In this document: positions 8,605 through 18,113 of the stretch, piece after piece
How the letters are laid out: each line of letters begins with the position of its first letter
Position numbering within the stretch: the first letter of the stretch is position 1
From: Cellulophaga sp. HaHa_2_95
Lineage (GTDB): Bacteria; Bacteroidota; Bacteroidia; Flavobacteriales; Flavobacteriaceae
Assembly: GCF_019278565.1 (NCBI RefSeq)
Contig: NZ_CP058988.1
Coordinates: 3,658,001 to 3,722,000, forward strand
Direction: 5' to 3'
DNA length: 64,000 bases
Notes under the pieces: model-generated
What the model saw: the letters and a program-made list of their open reading frames with translations, nothing else
Databases searched by the model: none
What the model was told of the DNA's origin: nothing
Program-made: the position numbers and the translations under genes

Positions 8605-9339
8605 ATGACAACTTTAGTAAGAATTGCAATCACACTAGCACTAAGCGTTTTTTTAACATCCTGCGGAATGGATATAAAAATAGGCGAATTTGGATCTGGC
8701 GTTAAAGGAAACGGGATAGTAACCCAAGACATAAGACCCGTAAATGAAGATTTCACAGAAATTTCGGCCTCAGAAGGTTTAGAAGTCATTGTAACCCAAG
8801 CAGCGGTATTTGAAATTAAAGTTGAGGCAGATGAGAATATTATTGATTTAATAGGAACAGATATTAATAACAATGCCCTTAAGATTCATGCTATCGAAAA
8901 CATTGGTAATGCTACAAAAAAAGTATATGTTTCTTTACCTAATATATCAGAATTAAAAAGCTCTAGCGGTGCAAACGTAACAGCCACAAACACCCTTAAA
9001 TCAGACAAACTAACAATAGATTCTAGTAGTGGTTCTCTAGTTAATGTAAACATTGTAACAGAGGAACTAACTATTGATGCTAGTAGTGGCGCTAATCTTA
9101 AAATTCTAGGAGAAGCTACTAATGCTACTATTGATGCTAGTAGTGGCTCAAATGTAAGTGGTAAAGAATTGACCTCAAAAACTTGTAACGCAGAGGCAAG
9201 TAGCGGTGCTAATGTTGCTATTTATGTATCAGAAACATTACATGCAGATGCTAGTAGCGGAGGGAATATATCTTATTCCGGTAAAGCAAAAGTAAATGCT
9301 AATAAAAGTGTTTCGGGTAGTGTTACCTTCAACGATTAA
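8605..9339 (+). CDS. DUF2807 head-GIN lipoprotein, beta-helical repeats
   Basis: A 244-residue secreted lipoprotein: leader MTTLVRIAITLALSVFLTSC with Cys20. The mature part matches DUF2807 (putative adhesin) with a right-handed beta-helix pattern. At least five copies of a D/EASSGxN turn occur (SSSGAN, DSSSGSL, DASSGAN, DASSGSN, EASSGAN, DASSGGN), one per ~20 residues. In Bacteroidota this family often follows PadR/PspC genes, as here. Function unknown; surface or periplasmic scaffold is an inference. A strong terminator follows. Confidence 0.85.
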   Translation: MTTLVRIAITLALSVFLTSCGMDIKIGEFGSGVKGNGIVTQDIRPVNEDFTEISASEGLEVIVTQAAVFEIKVEADENIIDLIGTDINNNALKIHAIENIGNATKKVYVSLPNISELKSSSGANVTATNTLKSDKLTIDSSSGSLVNVNIVTEELTIDASSGANLKILGEATNATIDASSGSNVSGKELTSKTCNAEASSGANVAIYVSETLHADASSGGNISYSGKAKVNANKSVSGSVTFND

Positions 9340-9359
9340 AAACGAACTTAAATAGATAC

Positions 9360-9396
9360 AAAAGCCATTGATATTTCAATGGCTTTTGGTTTTTTT
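9360..9396 (+). terminator. Intrinsic terminator after the PspC/DUF2807 cluster
   Basis: A 12-bp perfect stem (AAAAGCCATTGA, 9360-9371, with its complement at 9376-9387) and a 4-base loop, followed by GG and a run of seven to eight T. It closes the transcript of the upstream cluster just before the epimerase gene. Confidence 0.88.
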
Positions 9397-9437
9397 ATAT
9401 TTTCTCTTTGCTTATTTTCGTAGGAAAGATTTATACG

Positions 9438-10451
9438 ATGGAGCTTCAATTAAAAAAATACATTTTACCCTTAAAACACACCTTTAGTATTTCTAGAGAA
9501 TCTCATGATTTTCAAAATACATTAATTGCAAGCCTTAGTTTAAATGGATATACTGGTTATGGAGAAGCAACTTCAAATCCATACTATAAAATTTCTGTAG
9601 AGAGTATGATGGCAGAGATAAACGCCATCCGATCGGCTATAGAAGAATTTACATTTACAACGCCCGAAATATTTCATGCTTTTATAACAAAAAAGGGACT
9701 CTCTAATTTTGCGATATGCGCTTTAGATTTAGCTGCCCATGATTTATACGGTAAACTAAAAGGAAAACCGCTTTATGAACTATGGAATACAAGCTTAGAT
9801 CATTACCCAACAACCAACTATACCATTGGTATTGCTAGTATTGAAAAAATGGTGGCTAAGATGCAAGAAACACCATGGCCGATCTACAAAATAAAGCTAG
9901 GAACAGATGATGATGTTAATATCGTAAAAGAGTTGCGCAAACATACCGATGCTATTTTTAGGATTGATGCGAATTGTGCTTGGACTGCAGAAGAAACAAT
10001 TTTTAATGCCCCATTATTAAAAGATTTAGGTGTAGAATTTTTAGAGCAACCCTTAAAAGCTGATGATTGGGATGGGATGGAAAAAGTAATGCACCACAGT
10101 GTTTTACCTATTATTGCCGATGAAAGTTGTATTGTAGAAAGTGATGTAGCAAAATGTGGGTTGCATTTTAGTGGTATAAATATTAAATTAACGAAGTGTG
10201 GCGGACTCACCCCTGCTTTACGGATGATTAAAGAAGGTAAAGACTTAGGCTTAAAAGTCATGGTGGGTTGTATGACGGAGTCTTCTGTAGGTATTTCGGC
10301 AATCGCCCAAATATTACCGCAATTAGATTATGTTGATATGGATGGTGCTCTTCTATTAAAAGAAGACATCGCAGATGGTATCATCATTCACAAAGATGCT
10401 AGTCTAAGCTATCCTAAGCTTGGAGGTAGTGGCATAACATTAAGATCATGA
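9438..10451 (+). CDS. L-Ala-D/L-Glu (dipeptide) epimerase, enolase superfamily
   Basis: Dipeptide epimerases convert L-Ala-D-Glu from murein into L-Ala-L-Glu so the peptide can be degraded. The 337-residue protein has the muconate-lactonizing subgroup layout: capping domain (1-120), then a barrel with KIKLG (catalytic Lys), RIDANCAW, EQPL, ADES and the second Lys in INIKLTKCGG. The metal ligands Asp (RIDAN), Glu (LEQPL) and Asp (ADES) are present. I start at MELQLKKYIL (9438), not at the TTG 30 bases earlier. Overlaps the next gene by 4 bases, so the two are coupled. Confidence 0.88.
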   Translation: MELQLKKYILPLKHTFSISRESHDFQNTLIASLSLNGYTGYGEATSNPYYKISVESMMAEINAIRSAIEEFTFTTPEIFHAFITKKGLSNFAICALDLAAHDLYGKLKGKPLYELWNTSLDHYPTTNYTIGIASIEKMVAKMQETPWPIYKIKLGTDDDVNIVKELRKHTDAIFRIDANCAWTAEETIFNAPLLKDLGVEFLEQPLKADDWDGMEKVMHHSVLPIIADESCIVESDVAKCGLHFSGINIKLTKCGGLTPALRMIKEGKDLGLKVMVGCMTESSVGISAIAQILPQLDYVDMDGALLLKEDIADGIIIHKDASLSYPKLGGSGITLRS

Positions 10452-11533
10452 CAAAATATATTAATTCTTTTCCAAGCAAAAACATACAAGTAAAAGGCAC
10501 TAATTATCTTTATTTTGGTGGCACTGCGTATTTAGGCTTACAAACGGATTTAGAATTTCAAAATATATACATTGATAATCTTAGAAAATATGGCACAAAT
10601 TATGGCGCATCAAGAAAATCTAATATTCGGATTTCTATTTTTGATCAAACCGAAAGTTATTTAGCAAAATTAGTAGGTAGCGAAGCTTGCGTAACCTTAT
10701 CTTCCGGATACTTAGCGGGTCAATTCATAAGTCAATTTCTAAACAGAAAAGAGTTTCGCTTTTTCTATTCACCCAATACTCATTCTGCTCTTTACCTCTG
10801 TAACAATCAAGAAAATAAGCCTAAATCATATATTACATTTGCAGCGCTAAATATTGCATTGCGTGATCATTTAGAAAAAAATAAAGACAGTACGCCTGTT
10901 GTATTTCTTGATTCTATCGATTTTTCTGGCGCTAATTTTCCTGACTTTAATGGGTTAAAAGCACTACCATTAAACGAAGTAATCTTGGTGGTAGATGATT
11001 CTCACGGAATAGGTATTCTTGGGAAAAATGGAGGTGGTGTATTTTCTTCTTTGAAAAAATTACATCCAAAAGAACTTATAGTATGTTGCTCCTTAGGAAA
11101 AGGTTTTGGCGTGCAAGGAGGTGCTATATTTGCAGACACTAAAAGAATTGATGAGTTTGTTGAAACTGATTTTTTTGGTGGCTCTAGTCCCGCTGCTCCT
11201 GCCAACTTAGCTACTATCTATTTTGGAGAAGAATTATTGAATAAAAAGCGTTCTTTATTAGAACAAAATATTGAATTTTTCAGAACACAAATCAATCTTA
11301 TCACTAAATTTAAATCTATGATTGGTCATCCAGCTTTTACTTTTGCAGATGAGAATTTAACTCAACACTTGGAAGAGCACCAAATCTTGGTTACCAGCTT
11401 TCGTTATCCAAATGAGAAAGCCAGTTTAATGAGTAGAATTGTACTTAGTGCCGCACATACTAAAGAAGAGATTAACACCCTTTGTGGTGTTATTAATTCC
11501 TTTTATAGCACCACAAAAAATAAAGCTAAATGA
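10448..11533 (+). CDS. PLP-dependent acyltransferase-like enzyme (AONS/KBL family)
   Basis: The 361-residue protein belongs to the alpha-oxoamine synthase fold type I group (8-amino-7-oxononanoate synthase, glycine C-acetyltransferase). Visible landmarks: the glycine-rich SSGYLAGQF segment, the PLP-ring Asp in VVDDSHGIGILG and the Schiff-base Lys in CCSLGKGFGVQGG. It is somewhat short, about 30 residues below typical BioF. The 4-base overlap with the dipeptide epimerase argues for a role in amino-acid or murein-peptide metabolism, not biotin synthesis, since no bio genes are near. Substrate unknown. Confidence 0.8.
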   Translation: MTKYINSFPSKNIQVKGTNYLYFGGTAYLGLQTDLEFQNIYIDNLRKYGTNYGASRKSNIRISIFDQTESYLAKLVGSEACVTLSSGYLAGQFISQFLNRKEFRFFYSPNTHSALYLCNNQENKPKSYITFAALNIALRDHLEKNKDSTPVVFLDSIDFSGANFPDFNGLKALPLNEVILVVDDSHGIGILGKNGGGVFSSLKKLHPKELIVCCSLGKGFGVQGGAIFADTKRIDEFVETDFFGGSSPAAPANLATIYFGEELLNKKRSLLEQNIEFFRTQINLITKFKSMIGHPAFTFADENLTQHLEEHQILVTSFRYPNEKASLMSRIVLSAAHTKEEINTLCGVINSFYSTTKNKAK

Positions 11534-11552
11534 TAAGTCATCATTTAGCTTT
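11522..11552. terminator. Bidirectional terminator between AONS-like gene and susD
   Basis: A perfect 13-bp stem (AAAGCTAAATGAT, 11522-11534; complement 11540-11552) with a 5-base loop. The plus-strand gene's TGA stop is inside the left arm. On the minus strand the stem is followed by TTTATTTTTT, a good U-tract for ending the SusC/SusD transcript; on the plus strand the tail is weaker. Confidence 0.75.
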
Positions 11553-11624
11553 AAACTTTAAAAAATAAATCATTTAGTCAAAATACTAAATTCAAGACAT
11601 TATTGATTTTATGTTTTAGTTAAA

Positions 11625-13109
11625 TTAATTATCCCACCAAACGGGAGTTATTGGAGTTTTTTGATTTGCCAAAACATTAGCTTCATTTCTAGAAATCTCA
11701 ACTGATGGGTATTCAGCTCTCCTAAACCATTCACCACTATATTCATTAGAATCTGCTGAATCTTCTAACCTCATCTGAAGTCCCTTAAAGACCTCTTCTG
11801 AAAAGTCATATCTTCTAAAATCCACGAAAGTTTCTGGATTTAAAAAATTATGAATATATTTTTCTTTTAAAATGTGGTTCAACATTAAACCCGTCTCTTC
11901 AACAGCTATTGACGCATCTGATAAGTAATCCAGACCATCAACACCATACATATCCATGCTTGCCTGTATACCTTCCATGTATGAAGCGTAAGCCGCTAAA
12001 TTTGAACCAACACTAGTGGTCGTACCTCCATTAGCCAGAAATTCAGCTTCTGCCTTTATAAACATAGCCTCGGCATAACTAATTAACATTAATGGAGAAT
12101 CTACACTAGTATAATATCCATCAGTTTTAAAACTTGTATTAGCATCTGAACCATCTGGAGACACCCCTAAACCGCCACTTACAAAACCTTTGTATTCAAT
12201 ATCTTCATCAGGTATTTCTGCAAATAAAGGCAATCTAGGATCTATGACTACACTGCTTCCCTGAAATGGATAATACGTTCCATTCATTGAACTTACTAAT
12301 TGACTTGCAATATCATTACTAAAATTACCAGTTGATCTTGCTAAAACCTCTACAGAATACCAAGGATTTATATTTTTATCATCATAAAACATTTGAAAAT
12401 CATCATCCGTAGATGTGTAGCCATTTGAAATGGTTGCTATAACATCATTCGCGGACATAATACCCTTATTTACTAAATGAAGTTGGTAACGTGCTTTTAT
12501 AGTATAAGCAGTTCGGAGCCATTTATCTGAATCTCCGCCATAAATGATATCTGAACTTCCTAAATCAAAACCGGAATTATCAGTACTTTCTAAAGCAGAA
12601 ATTGCATCATCTAACAAAATGAATATTTGAGTATAGATCTCTTCTTGCGTATCAAATGCTGGGAAATTATTGTCAGGCCCGTCAGTTGCATCTAAATAAG
12701 GAATATTATCCCAAGTATCTGTAGCAATGCCAATATTAATGGCCGTTAATACATCCGTAATTGCTCCAATATGTATTGCATTACTTTCTATTGCTTTTTC
12801 TTTGATTACCTTCAAATTTGGTAAAACATAAAGATATACCTGTTCCCAGAGGCCACTTGCCGTTGTTTGTCCTGCTGCTCCTCCTCCAGTGCTAACAAAA
12901 TTCTGGACGTAATTGCCAAAGGATAACTCTGCAGAACGTTGAGCTTCCATTGTACTATGAATTACTGGTGCTATTAAATCTTGCATTCGTAATTCTTCTA
13001 ATGTTGCTGTATTTGAAGGAGTATTTACTTCAAAATACTCTTCACTACAAGCTACAAAAAGAGTTGTACATGCAACTAATAAAACTATTTTAGTTATTAT
13101 GTTTTTCAT
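11625..13109 (-). CDS. SusD/RagB-like outer-membrane lipoprotein (SusD-like_2 type)
   Basis: SusD proteins are surface lipoproteins that bind nutrients and cap the SusC transporter. The leader MKNIITKIVLLVACTTLFVAC gives Cys21 as lipidation site. The body (494 residues) is TPR-rich with WLRTAYTIKARYQLHLVNKG, LMLISYAEAMFIKAEAEFLA and the C-terminal LKEKYIHNFLNPETFVDFRR segment typical of the SusD-like_2 branch. It follows the SusC gene by 10 bases on the same strand, as usual. No glycosidase, sulfatase or regulator is adjacent, so the substrate cannot be read from context. Confidence 0.9.
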   Translation of the reverse strand: MKNIITKIVLLVACTTLFVACSEEYFEVNTPSNTATLEELRMQDLIAPVIHSTMEAQRSAELSFGNYVQNFVSTGGGAAGQTTASGLWEQVYLYVLPNLKVIKEKAIESNAIHIGAITDVLTAINIGIATDTWDNIPYLDATDGPDNNFPAFDTQEEIYTQIFILLDDAISALESTDNSGFDLGSSDIIYGGDSDKWLRTAYTIKARYQLHLVNKGIMSANDVIATISNGYTSTDDDFQMFYDDKNINPWYSVEVLARSTGNFSNDIASQLVSSMNGTYYPFQGSSVVIDPRLPLFAEIPDEDIEYKGFVSGGLGVSPDGSDANTSFKTDGYYTSVDSPLMLISYAEAMFIKAEAEFLANGGTTTSVGSNLAAYASYMEGIQASMDMYGVDGLDYLSDASIAVEETGLMLNHILKEKYIHNFLNPETFVDFRRYDFSEEVFKGLQMRLEDSADSNEYSGEWFRRAEYPSVEISRNEANVLANQKTPITPVWWDN

Positions 13110-13119
13110 ACTTATATTT

Positions 13120-16100
13120 TTAGAATCCTATGTTTACACCTAATGAATAGCTTTCAGATATCGGAACACTTAAACCTGTAAAACCGTATACGTTGCTACC
13201 TGCACTATATTGATTTCCTTCCGGATCAAAACCTTCGAAGGGCGTCCATATTAAAATATTATTGGCACTAGCTGTTATACTTACTTTGGATAAATTTAGT
13301 ATACTTATAAACTTACTTTGAATTTCGTATGAAAGACTTACATTACGAAGTTTTACCCATGAAGCATCTTGAACCAGAACTTCTGAGGCTCTATTGTATT
13401 GTGTTGAACTCCTGTAATAATTCTGATCTATTAAGCCTTCCGAAGTATTGGTTACATAACCTCCACTACCGTCATCCATAACACCATCAAGAACTACCAA
13501 TTCATCGCGTAGTAAGGTGCTTAGAGTATTTCCATTTCTAATAGAGTTTCTCAAACCGGAATCATATAAATCACCTCCTTTTTTATATTCAAGCAGAAAA
13601 TTAAACCCTATTCCTTTCCATTTAAAATCACTGCCTATAGATGATATAAAGTCAGGAAAAGCATTGCCCACTTTTACGCGCTCATCAAAATTTATAACAG
13701 GTAAACCATCTGAAGCAATATATCGTTCACCATCTATATAGGTCCATTTATAACCGTACAACGATCCCATCTTATCTCCTGCACGTATCTCAGAAGTTAC
13801 ACCTATTCCTGAATCTGCAAAAACTATAGACTCTATGTCTTCTGGGATTTCTAAAACTTTTCCTTCACTTGTCGACCAATTTAAAATCAGATCCCATTTA
13901 ACATCATTTTTCTGAATAATACTAGCGCTTACCAATAACTCATGACCAAAAACTTCAAAATCTCCAGCATTTCTAGTTATTCCTGATAAGCCCGAAGAAT
14001 ACCCTGTACCTACTGTAAAAATCTGATCTTTAACTCTAGTTTTATAATAAGCATAATCTAATCTAATACGATCTTTTGCAAACCTTAAATCTGCGCCAAA
14101 CTCAGTAGATTGATTTCTTTCAGGAATTATTTCCGAATCTCCTAATTGTGTACTTCTTCTATACCCACCAGAACCACCAAAAGGAAAGTCACCATCAACA
14201 ATAAAATATTGACCTACATCACCAAAACCAGGACCTTTACCTACCTCTGCCCAAGAAGCTCTTAATTTACCGAAAGTAAATACATTATTATCTCCAAATA
14301 CATCAGAAATATCATAGGCCAAACTGGCAGAAGGGTAAAAGAATGATCTGTTTTCTTTTGGCAAAGTAGACAACCAATCATTTCTACCTGTTAAGGTTAA
14401 AAATAATTTATCGTCATAACCAAATTTCAATTCACCAAAAACTCCCATGTTTCGTAACTGAGTAATTGAATTATTTATAAAAAAATTAGTTGTATTTCCT
14501 ATTTCATTAATACCTGGCACATTTAAACCTTCGCCTCTAGCCTCTGCATAATCTCTTTTAGAGTCAGAAACTTGATGACCCAATGTAAGGTCAGTAGTAA
14601 ATTTATCAGACCAATTTTTATTAAAGGCTACTAAAAAATTAGATTCTAATGCCGTAAAATTTATATTTTGATTTAGTATAAAGCCACCAACTTGAGAGCC
14701 CCCATCTAAATCGGCACCTACAAAACGATTACGTTTATCTGAATAATTATCAACTTGAGCTGCATATGTAATGGTTATCCAATCTTTAGGCGCCCAATTA
14801 AAGGTAGCGTTACCTACCCAACGATTTACATCGTCAATTAAGCTACTTGTTTCCATTAAATATCTTGGATTATCAATAATACCAAAAGAATAGTCCCGTT
14901 CTGAGCCATCAGCGTTCCTGTAATCGTTAATAGGGAATGTACTTGAGTAAAACGATAATGCACTCATTACCGATTTATCTCCTCCATTTGCTCTTTTCCC
15001 ACCAGAATTGGTATACGATATAGATGTATTTATATTAAAATTATCTGTTACTTTATATCCCGAATTTAGCCTAAAATTAGTTTTTTCATAATCGGTATTA
15101 GGTAAGACCCCTTCTTCATTATTATTACCTAGTGAAAAGAAGTAATCTAATTTTTCGTCTGCTCCACTAATACTTAAATTGACTTGAGAATTAAATCCTG
15201 TTCTGAAAAGATCATAAGGGCTATAAAATTGATCTCCCGTTAAATCCACAATTGTGCCATCATTTAAAGTTGCAGAATTAGCAGAATATTCTGGCCCCCA
15301 ATTATAAAAAGAAGTAGCGTTCTCAACTCTATTAAAACCTGTTTCTGAAGTAGGATCATAAAGAGTTCTAGGTAAACCATTAAAACCTTCTCTATACGTT
15401 GTTTGCAAAGATGGCGTTTTGTTTACATTTCTAAATGTAGTAGAAGCAGTTAACGAAACTTTTGCTTTTCCCTTCTTTCCTTTTTTTGTCGTAATTATTA
15501 TAGCCCCGTTGGATGCTCTGACTCCATATAACGCTGTTGCTGCAGCTCCTTTTAAAACATTAAAACTTTCAATATCTTCAGGATTGATATCTCCTGCCCT
15601 ATTAGAAAAAGCAAATTGTTCTGAACTACTGGCTGAATTTGAACCAGCGCTTGGCCTAACTTCCCCAGAAAAAGTATCATTATTTAATGCAATACCATCA
15701 ACAATAATTAATGGTTGATTGCTTCTATTCGGATTCACCGATGTTACCCCTCTAATTAAAATATCAACTCCACCTCCTGAAGTACCTGAAGTTCTATTAA
15801 TTTGTACACCCGCAACCCTACCTTGTAAACTTTCGATCGCATTTGATTGCCCTGCTAAATTTAAATTCTCAGCTTTAACTTGGGTTACCGAATACCCTAG
15901 TGATTTTTGCTTCTTCTCTACTCCAAAGGCAGTTACTACCACTTCATCCAATGCACTTGCATCCTCTATTAAAACAATGTTCATTTGTTTATCTGAGGTA
16001 GCTGGTGCTTCTTTTGTTTTCATTCCTAAGTAAGAAAATCTTAGAATGTCTCCATCACTAGATTCGATAGTGAAGTTTCCATCAAAATCAGATGTTGTTC

Positions 16101-16239
16101 CCTTACTAGTGCCCAAGACTAACACGGTAACCCCTGGTAAGGGCTCTCCGTTCTCATCTTTTACGGTACCAGTAACATTTTGTGCAAAACCACTAAAATT
16201 GTAAATGATTGCTGCAAGTAAAAAAAATGCTTTTTTCAT
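13120..16239 (-). CDS. SusC/RagA TonB-linked outer-membrane transporter
   Basis: A 1039-residue TonB-dependent transporter. Order: signal peptide (MKKAFFLLAAIIYNFSGFAQ), carboxypeptidase-D-like domain (TGTVKDENGEPLPGVTVLV), plug with the SusC signatures (IRGVTSVNPN, PLIIVDGIALNND, NVLKGAAATALYGVRASNGA), then a 22-strand barrel ending in an aromatic-rich strand ending NIGF. The frame runs 8 codons upstream (16263), but MKKAF at 16239 is the proper signal-peptide start. Energised by TonB, imports a ligand handed over by the SusD protein encoded 10 bases downstream. Substrate unknown. Confidence 0.93.
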   Translation of the reverse strand: MKKAFFLLAAIIYNFSGFAQNVTGTVKDENGEPLPGVTVLVLGTSKGTTSDFDGNFTIESSDGDILRFSYLGMKTKEAPATSDKQMNIVLIEDASALDEVVVTAFGVEKKQKSLGYSVTQVKAENLNLAGQSNAIESLQGRVAGVQINRTSGTSGGGVDILIRGVTSVNPNRSNQPLIIVDGIALNNDTFSGEVRPSAGSNSASSSEQFAFSNRAGDINPEDIESFNVLKGAAATALYGVRASNGAIIITTKKGKKGKAKVSLTASTTFRNVNKTPSLQTTYREGFNGLPRTLYDPTSETGFNRVENATSFYNWGPEYSANSATLNDGTIVDLTGDQFYSPYDLFRTGFNSQVNLSISGADEKLDYFFSLGNNNEEGVLPNTDYEKTNFRLNSGYKVTDNFNINTSISYTNSGGKRANGGDKSVMSALSFYSSTFPINDYRNADGSERDYSFGIIDNPRYLMETSSLIDDVNRWVGNATFNWAPKDWITITYAAQVDNYSDKRNRFVGADLDGGSQVGGFILNQNINFTALESNFLVAFNKNWSDKFTTDLTLGHQVSDSKRDYAEARGEGLNVPGINEIGNTTNFFINNSITQLRNMGVFGELKFGYDDKLFLTLTGRNDWLSTLPKENRSFFYPSASLAYDISDVFGDNNVFTFGKLRASWAEVGKGPGFGDVGQYFIVDGDFPFGGSGGYRRSTQLGDSEIIPERNQSTEFGADLRFAKDRIRLDYAYYKTRVKDQIFTVGTGYSSGLSGITRNAGDFEVFGHELLVSASIIQKNDVKWDLILNWSTSEGKVLEIPEDIESIVFADSGIGVTSEIRAGDKMGSLYGYKWTYIDGERYIASDGLPVINFDERVKVGNAFPDFISSIGSDFKWKGIGFNFLLEYKKGGDLYDSGLRNSIRNGNTLSTLLRDELVVLDGVMDDGSGGYVTNTSEGLIDQNYYRSSTQYNRASEVLVQDASWVKLRNVSLSYEIQSKFISILNLSKVSITASANNILIWTPFEGFDPEGNQYSAGSNVYGFTGLSVPISESYSLGVNIGF

Positions 16240-16495
16240 ATTTGGTTCGTTTGATTTGTGCATACTAAATTGGACAAAAAAATATTACAATCAAATAACT
16301 GCTGAAACAAATATGATATCTCCAAAATATTGAACTAAAAAAACAATTAACCAATAATTAAATTACTATAAATAGGAATTACTCAACATGCTTGGTGACT
16401 AATTAAAATAATTACCAAATATTAATAATTTTCTTACATTTTAATAAAAAAAAATTGTAACTTATTGGTATATAACAATTTAAAAATACAAGATC

Positions 16496-16942
16496 ATGAA
16501 AAAATTAATCGGATTGATTTTCTTGATGTTATTTTTAGTTTCTTCAACTAATGTTACACCTCTTAAATCTTTAAAAAACCCTTCCTTAGAAGGTACATGG
16601 GAGCTCGTTAACCGTTTTAACTACGACGGTATGAATGTAACTGACACTCTTTCCAATATTAATGGATATCGTCAGGTAAAAATTTATAGTAAAGGTAAAG
16701 TGATGTGGACACGTTATTCTCCAGATGATCCATCAGAATGGTTCGGCTATGGTTCTTATTCAAATTCAGAAAATAACTTGGAGGAACAACTAGAATTTGG
16801 CTCCGAAATGATGATGAAAATTCAAGATACTGTTCAAGTATTTAAATTTGAGTTGCAATTAGATAAAGATTCCTTTAAACAAATTACAGTAGATGACGAA
16901 GGCAATAAAATTTCTTCAGAAAACTATAAAAGAATAGATTAA
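16496..16942 (+). CDS. Secreted lipocalin-like small protein (148 aa)
   Basis: Not recognised as a named family. The start MKKLIGLIFLMLFLVSSTNV is a signal peptide without lipobox Cys. The mature part begins LEGTWELVNRFNYDG and alternates short strands with charged turns, a pattern like the lipocalin-like or DUF4488 type of small beta-barrel proteins. It is divergent from susC across a 256-base AT-rich gap in which I see no clear operator. Periplasmic location is inferred from the leader. Confidence 0.7.
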   Translation: MKKLIGLIFLMLFLVSSTNVTPLKSLKNPSLEGTWELVNRFNYDGMNVTDTLSNINGYRQVKIYSKGKVMWTRYSPDDPSEWFGYGSYSNSENNLEEQLEFGSEMMMKIQDTVQVFKFELQLDKDSFKQITVDDEGNKISSENYKRID

Positions 16943-16985
16943 TACTATTTTTCAAACTTAACCTTAAAAGACGTTGGGAGTATTA

Positions 16986-17018
16986 AAAAAAAGAGCCGCT
17001 AAAAAGCGGCTCTTTTTT
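16986..17018. terminator. Bidirectional terminator between the 148-aa gene and trxB
   Basis: Stem AAAAAGAGCCGC with complement GCGGCTCTTTTT around a short A-rich loop, with A-run upstream and T-run downstream. It ends both the plus-strand lipocalin-like gene and the convergent trxB. Confidence 0.9.
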
Positions 17019-17021
17019 AAT

Positions 17022-17987
17022 TTAGGCCATTGAGGCCGGTGTTTCTATCGCTGCCAAATAACGCTCGGCATCTAAAGCTGACATGCAGCCTGTACCCGCC
17101 GCAGTAATCGCTTGTCTGTATTCTTTATCTTGAGAATCTCCACAAGCAAATACTCCTGGAAGATTTGTCTTAGTAGATTTTCCTTTTGTAATTAAGTAAC
17201 CAGTTTCATCCATATCTAACTGACCTTTAAAAATATCAGTATTTGGCTTATGCCCAATAGCGATGAATAAGCCTGTAATATCTATTTCTGATTTTTCACC
17301 AGTCACATTGTTTACCATACGTAAACCTTCTACTACTTGTCCTCCTAATACCTCATCTACTTCCGTATTATATAAAACTGTAATATTTTTTATATTATGA
17401 ACTCTATGTTGCATTGCTTTTGAGGCTCTCATCTCGTCCTTACGAACTAACATGGTGACACTTTTACAAATGTTTGCTAAGTAAGATGCTTCTTCTGCTG
17501 CAGTATCTCCTGCTCCAACAATAGCTACATCTTGGTTCTTATAGAAAAAACCATCGCAAACAGCACACGCAGAAACGCCTCCACCTCTTAATTTTTGTTC
17601 ACTAGGGATATTTAAATATTTAGCGGATGCTCCTGTTGAAATAATTACTGTTTCTGCTTCAATTTGAATAGAATCATCTACTGTAGCTTTATGAATACCG
17701 CCCACTTCTGTGCTGAATTCTACGGCCGTAATCATTCCTATTCTAACTTCCGTACCAAAACGTTCTGCTTGAGATTGCAATTGCATCATCATTGTTGGCC
17801 CATCAATACCTTCTGGATATCCAGGAAAGTTATCAACTTCTGTTGTTGTCGTTAATTGTCCGCCTGGCTCCATTCCTGTATAAACAACAGGCTTCAAATC
17901 TGCCCTTGCTGCATAAATAGCTGCAGTATACCCTGCAGGTCCCGAACCAATAATTAAAGTTTTAATTCTTTCAATTTTATCTGACAT
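17022..17987 (-). CDS. trxB: Thioredoxin-disulfide reductase
   Basis: TrxB transfers electrons from NADPH through FAD to thioredoxin in the cytoplasm. The 321-residue protein has the FAD GxGxxG motif at residues 14-19 (GSGPAG), the redox pair C141-A-V-C144-D, the NADPH-binding VGAGDTAAEEA segment and the C-terminal FAD motif VFACGDSQD. Length matches low-molecular-weight bacterial TrxB. Transcribed alone; a -7 element plus palindrome lies 27-52 bases upstream. Confidence 0.97.
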   Translation of the reverse strand: MSDKIERIKTLIIGSGPAGYTAAIYAARADLKPVVYTGMEPGGQLTTTTEVDNFPGYPEGIDGPTMMMQLQSQAERFGTEVRIGMITAVEFSTEVGGIHKATVDDSIQIEAETVIISTGASAKYLNIPSEQKLRGGGVSACAVCDGFFYKNQDVAIVGAGDTAAEEASYLANICKSVTMLVRKDEMRASKAMQHRVHNIKNITVLYNTEVDEVLGGQVVEGLRMVNNVTGEKSEIDITGLFIAIGHKPNTDIFKGQLDMDETGYLITKGKSTKTNLPGVFACGDSQDKEYRQAITAAGTGCMSALDAERYLAAIETPASMA

Positions 17988-18013
17988 AATCTAGTACTTC
18001 GTATTTGTTACTT

Positions 18014-18039
18014 CAAAAGTAGGTTTTTTGTCAAAAAAC
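18014..18039 (-). promoter_or_regulatory. trxB -7 element with abutting palindrome
   Basis: On the minus strand TACTTTTG (18021-18014) matches TAnnTTTG and sits 27 bases before the trxB ATG. Immediately upstream is a perfect inverted repeat GTTTTTTG-T-CAAAAAAC (18023-18039), placed in the spacer where a regulator could act. The repeat is of low complexity, so it could be chance. Confidence 0.4.
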
Positions 18040-18113
18040 TTACATTAAAAGTTATCAAAAGTTGTTATAGTTTAATAGTATATTTCTCTTTGACGCATTT
18101 TTCATAAAAAATC

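Noticed and set aside
15419..16033. Two plus-strand open frames of about 100 aa opposite susC
   Set aside because: They lie wholly inside the susC coding sequence on the other strand, lack family character and reflect its codon pattern.
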